A DNA stretch of 64,000 nucleotides, from NCBI RefSeq assembly GCF_004363655.1, contig NZ_SNZH01000002.1, positions 558,001 to 622,000 on the forward strand, written 5' to 3'. The notes beneath the pieces are model-generated. The model saw only the letters and a program-made list of their open reading frames with translations. It was not told where the DNA came from and searched no databases. Shown here piece by piece: positions 63,192 to 64,000 of this stretch (position 1 is its first letter; each line of letters starts with the position of its first letter). Source of the stretch: Tahibacter aquaticus. GTDB taxonomy: Bacteria; Pseudomonadota; Gammaproteobacteria; Xanthomonadales; Rhodanobacteraceae. Position numbers and translations under genes: made by a program.

Positions 63192-64000
63192 ATGGAACGC
63201 GATCAGGCGGCAGGAAAAACAGTCGGGCGCCGAACGTTGGACCGGCCTGGCCAATCGGCGCGGCTGACCGCGTTGCCTTCCCATGTATACGGTCTGCGCG
63301 TGCTCGGCATGGGGCTGGGCGCGCTTCCCGTCGGCCTGCTGCTGCAGGAAATGCACGCGCCCTGGCACTACTGGGCCTGGGCTGCGCTGTGCTGCCTGGT
63401 CTGGCCGCACGCGGCCTATCTGCGCGCGCACGGGAGCGCCACGCCGTTCCGCGTCGAGCGGGGCAATCTCGTCGTCGATTCGATCATCGCGGGCAGCATG
63501 GTGCCGATCATGCATTTCTGCCTGTTGCCGTCGGTGTTGCTGCTGACCGTTGCGACCGCGGACAAGATCAGCACCGGTATACGCGGACTATGGCTGCGCG
63601 CCGCGCCGGCGATGGTGCTAGGTCTGCTGGCCACCGGCCTGGTCACCGGCTTCGTCTGGGATCCGGAAACCAGCATGCCGGTACTGGTGGCGAGCCTGCC
63701 CATCCTGGTCATCCACACCCTGGCTGTCAGTCTCTACGGCTACCGGCTGGTGCGGCGCGTGCAGCGGCAGAACCTGCGCCTGGACGAGCTCTATCGCCTC
63801 GATGGGCTGACCCGGCTGGAAAGCCGCGCGCATTGGCTGAGCCAGGCCGAGGCGACATTGCGACGGCATAAATCGGATGCGCTGCCCGCTACGCTGATAC
63901 TGATCGACGTCGACCACTTCAAGGACATCAACGACCGCTACGGCCATGCCACCGGCGACGATGTACTGCGCGCGATTGCCGACGCGATCCATCACCTGAT
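63192..64000 (+). CDS. MASE2-GGDEF diguanylate cyclase (3' end cut off)
   Basis: 269 residues are visible from ATG 63192 and run off the window. The N-terminal MASE2 membrane sensor (YGLRVLGMGLGALPVGLLLQEMHAPWHYW, FRVERGNLVVDSIIAGSMVPIMHFCLLPSVLL) is similar to AdrA/DgcC. The GGDEF domain begins LDGLTRLESRAHWL and LILIDVDHFKDINDRYGHATGDDVL. The active-site GGDEF motif itself lies beyond the end of the window, so activity cannot be judged. It would make cyclic di-GMP at the inner membrane. Confidence 0.93.
   Translation, partial: MERDQAAGKTVGRRTLDRPGQSARLTALPSHVYGLRVLGMGLGALPVGLLLQEMHAPWHYWAWAALCCLVWPHAAYLRAHGSATPFRVERGNLVVDSIIAGSMVPIMHFCLLPSVLLLTVATADKISTGIRGLWLRAAPAMVLGLLATGLVTGFVWDPETSMPVLVASLPILVIHTLAVSLYGYRLVRRVQRQNLRLDELYRLDGLTRLESRAHWLSQAEATLRRHKSDALPATLILIDVDHFKDINDRYGHATGDDVLRAIADAIHHL

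Overview
The window is GC-rich, densely coded gammaproteobacterial chromosome. It most resembles Lysobacterales (Xanthomonadales), possibly a Rhodanobacteraceae- or Xanthomonas-like lineage. The grounds are a xanthomonadin-type aryl polyene cluster with an XanB2-like chorismatase, the gene order purH-fis-DUF3426-prmA-accC-accB-aroQ-tlpA-dsbD-cutA-groESL, and a C-rich-loop small RNA beside polA. The taxonomy is inferred from gene content only.

Layout. 1-5841: end of a surface/exported protein, a small conserved protein, an alpha/beta hydrolase, hemF, and two envelope proteins (one DUF218). 5969-24110: pigment cluster in two arms. The left arm has ketosynthase, chain-length factor, GT2 glycosyltransferase, a KefB-type antiporter and a flavin halogenase-like protein. 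The right arm has ketoreductase, two hotdog dehydratases, MMPL exporter, LolA-like carrier, LpxL-like acyltransferase, a membrane protein, a second flavin halogenase, ACP and XanB2. The arms are separated (11740-14843) by lipoproteins, a 162-bp palindromic MITE-like element, a promoter-to-terminator small transcript with a Cys-rich mini-ORF, an aberrant tRNA-like sequence and a NADAR-family gene. 24015-27038: two tandem paralogous polytopic membrane proteins. 27341-29404: a transmembrane Ser/Thr kinase.

29509-37783: a malonate decarboxylase operon (mdcA-C-D-E-G-B-H) followed by a MatC-type carrier and a GntR regulator, read from a strong AT-rich promoter with an embedded repeat. 38101-45126: small CxxC protein, uvrD, a gluzincin-like peptidase, a YqhA-type membrane protein, two dehydrogenase-like genes, and a multi-hairpin small RNA with CCUCCCC-type loops. 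45127-59367: polA, DUF2782, purH, fis, DUF3426, prmA, a small exported protein, accC/accB, aroQ, phnA-like, tlpA-like, a dsbD with duplicated N-terminal domain, and cutA. 59368-64000: CIRCE-controlled groESL, a SEC-C protein gene broken by two frameshifts, and the first part of a MASE2-GGDEF diguanylate cyclase.

Functionally, the pigment cluster would make a 3-hydroxybenzoate-primed, probably halogenated aryl polyene and move it to the outer membrane. The aryl-ACP ligase expected to load the starter was not found here and is presumably elsewhere. The mdc operon would let the cell use malonate as a carbon source. The most interesting unexplained items are the small RNA next to polA, the sRNA / leader-peptide / tRNA-like block at 12.45-12.75 kb, and the twice-frameshifted SEC-C gene.
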